From: an uncultured Lysobacteraceae bacterium
GTDB lineage: Bacteria; Pseudomonadota; Gammaproteobacteria; Xanthomonadales; Rhodanobacteraceae
Direction of reading: 5' to 3'
NCBI GenBank assembly: GCA_946482585.1
Contig: CAMLSI010000367.1
Coordinates: 1-5,545 of the forward strand
DNA length: 5,545 bases
This document shows, one piece after another, positions 5,395-5,545 of the stretch; position 1 is the stretch's first letter, and every line of letters begins with the position of its first letter. The notes beneath the pieces are model-generated. The model was given only the letters and a program-made list of their open reading frames with translations. It was not told where the DNA came from and did not search any database. The translations under genes and the position numbers were made by a program.

Positions 5395-5545
5395 ATGACG
5401 ACCGACGACGCCGCCGCGCTGGCCGAACGCCATCGCGAGCGCATGCAGCGCAAGAAGGCCGTCGTCGACGCGGGCATCGCCCGCGCGACGATCGAACGCG
5501 GCGTCGTCGTCGTCACGACGGGCAATGGCAAGGGCAAGAGTTCGT
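5395..5545 (+). CDS. cobO: Corrinoid (cob(I)alamin / cob(I)yrinate diamide) adenosyltransferase, N-terminal part
   Basis: CobO/BtuR/CobA enzymes transfer the 5'-deoxyadenosyl group of ATP to the reduced cobalt of corrinoids, making the coenzyme form in the cytoplasm. Fifty codons are present before the window ends; the family is about 200 residues. The visible part has the charged N-terminal helix ERHRERMQRKKAVVDAGIARA (11-31) and then ERGVVVVTTGNGKGKSS (34-50), whose P-loop GNGKGKSS (43-50) matches the GNGKGKTT of E. coli BtuR except for Ser in place of Thr. The ATG starts one base after the btuM stop, with GAAGG (5384-5388) inside the end of btuM as Shine-Dalgarno, so the two genes are probably translationally coupled in one operon. 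btuR and cobO are alternative names for this family; the truncated gene does not allow a choice based on substrate range. Confidence 0.92.
   Translation, partial: MTTDDAAALAERHRERMQRKKAVVDAGIARATIERGVVVVTTGNGKGKSS

Noticed and set aside
4713..5537. A 274-codon open frame on the minus strand over btuM and the start of cobO
   Set aside because: It is Arg/Ala/Gln/His-rich with no known motif, opposite two well-supported plus-strand genes.
1..5545. tRNA or rRNA genes, CRISPR arrays, insertion sequences, attachment sites
   Set aside because: Reading both strands, I saw no cloverleaf-like segment, regularly spaced repeats, transposase motifs or terminal inverted repeats. Coding genes and the leader explain the whole window.

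Overview
The window is GC-rich DNA from a gammaproteobacterium, most likely of the Xanthomonadales group (Xanthomonas/Lysobacter/Rhodanobacter-like). That placement rests on the divergent hrcA/recN pair, on the wording of the HrcA N-terminus, and on codon use that is almost uniformly GC-ending. It is an inference, because no rRNA or other marker is present. All real genes share this composition, and nothing looks recently acquired.

Layout. Positions 1-724 (minus strand) hold the N-terminal two thirds of hrcA, the heat-shock repressor gene, which runs off the left edge. A 94-base divergent promoter region separates it from recN (819-2492, plus strand), a full-length SMC-like DNA-repair ATPase. 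The 395 bases between recN and the next gene are not empty. They hold a possible recN-end hairpin, an extended -10 promoter, a clear cobalamin (AdoCbl-type) riboswitch at about 2558-2743, and a roughly 145-base expression platform reaching the Shine-Dalgarno of btuB. Downstream on the plus strand follow btuB (2888-4741, TonB-dependent outer-membrane cobalamin receptor), btuM (4812-5393, small membrane protein resembling a cobalamin-specific ECF S-component) and the first 50 codons of cobO (5395 to the right edge, corrinoid adenosyltransferase).

How the genes work together. The right half reads as a B12-responsive salvage operon. The riboswitch senses cobalamin. BtuB brings corrinoid across the outer membrane, BtuM is the probable inner-membrane step, and CobO adenosylates the corrinoid to the form that the riboswitch would sense. 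No BtuCDF-type ABC transporter or ECF energising module lies inside the window. The leader has no U-tract terminator. It does contain mutually exclusive perfect complementarities to the btuB Shine-Dalgarno, so control at translation initiation is the better hypothesis. The most interesting items are this alternative-pairing arrangement and the BtuM-like protein, which keeps a cysteine at the place expected for the cobalamin-binding cysteine.
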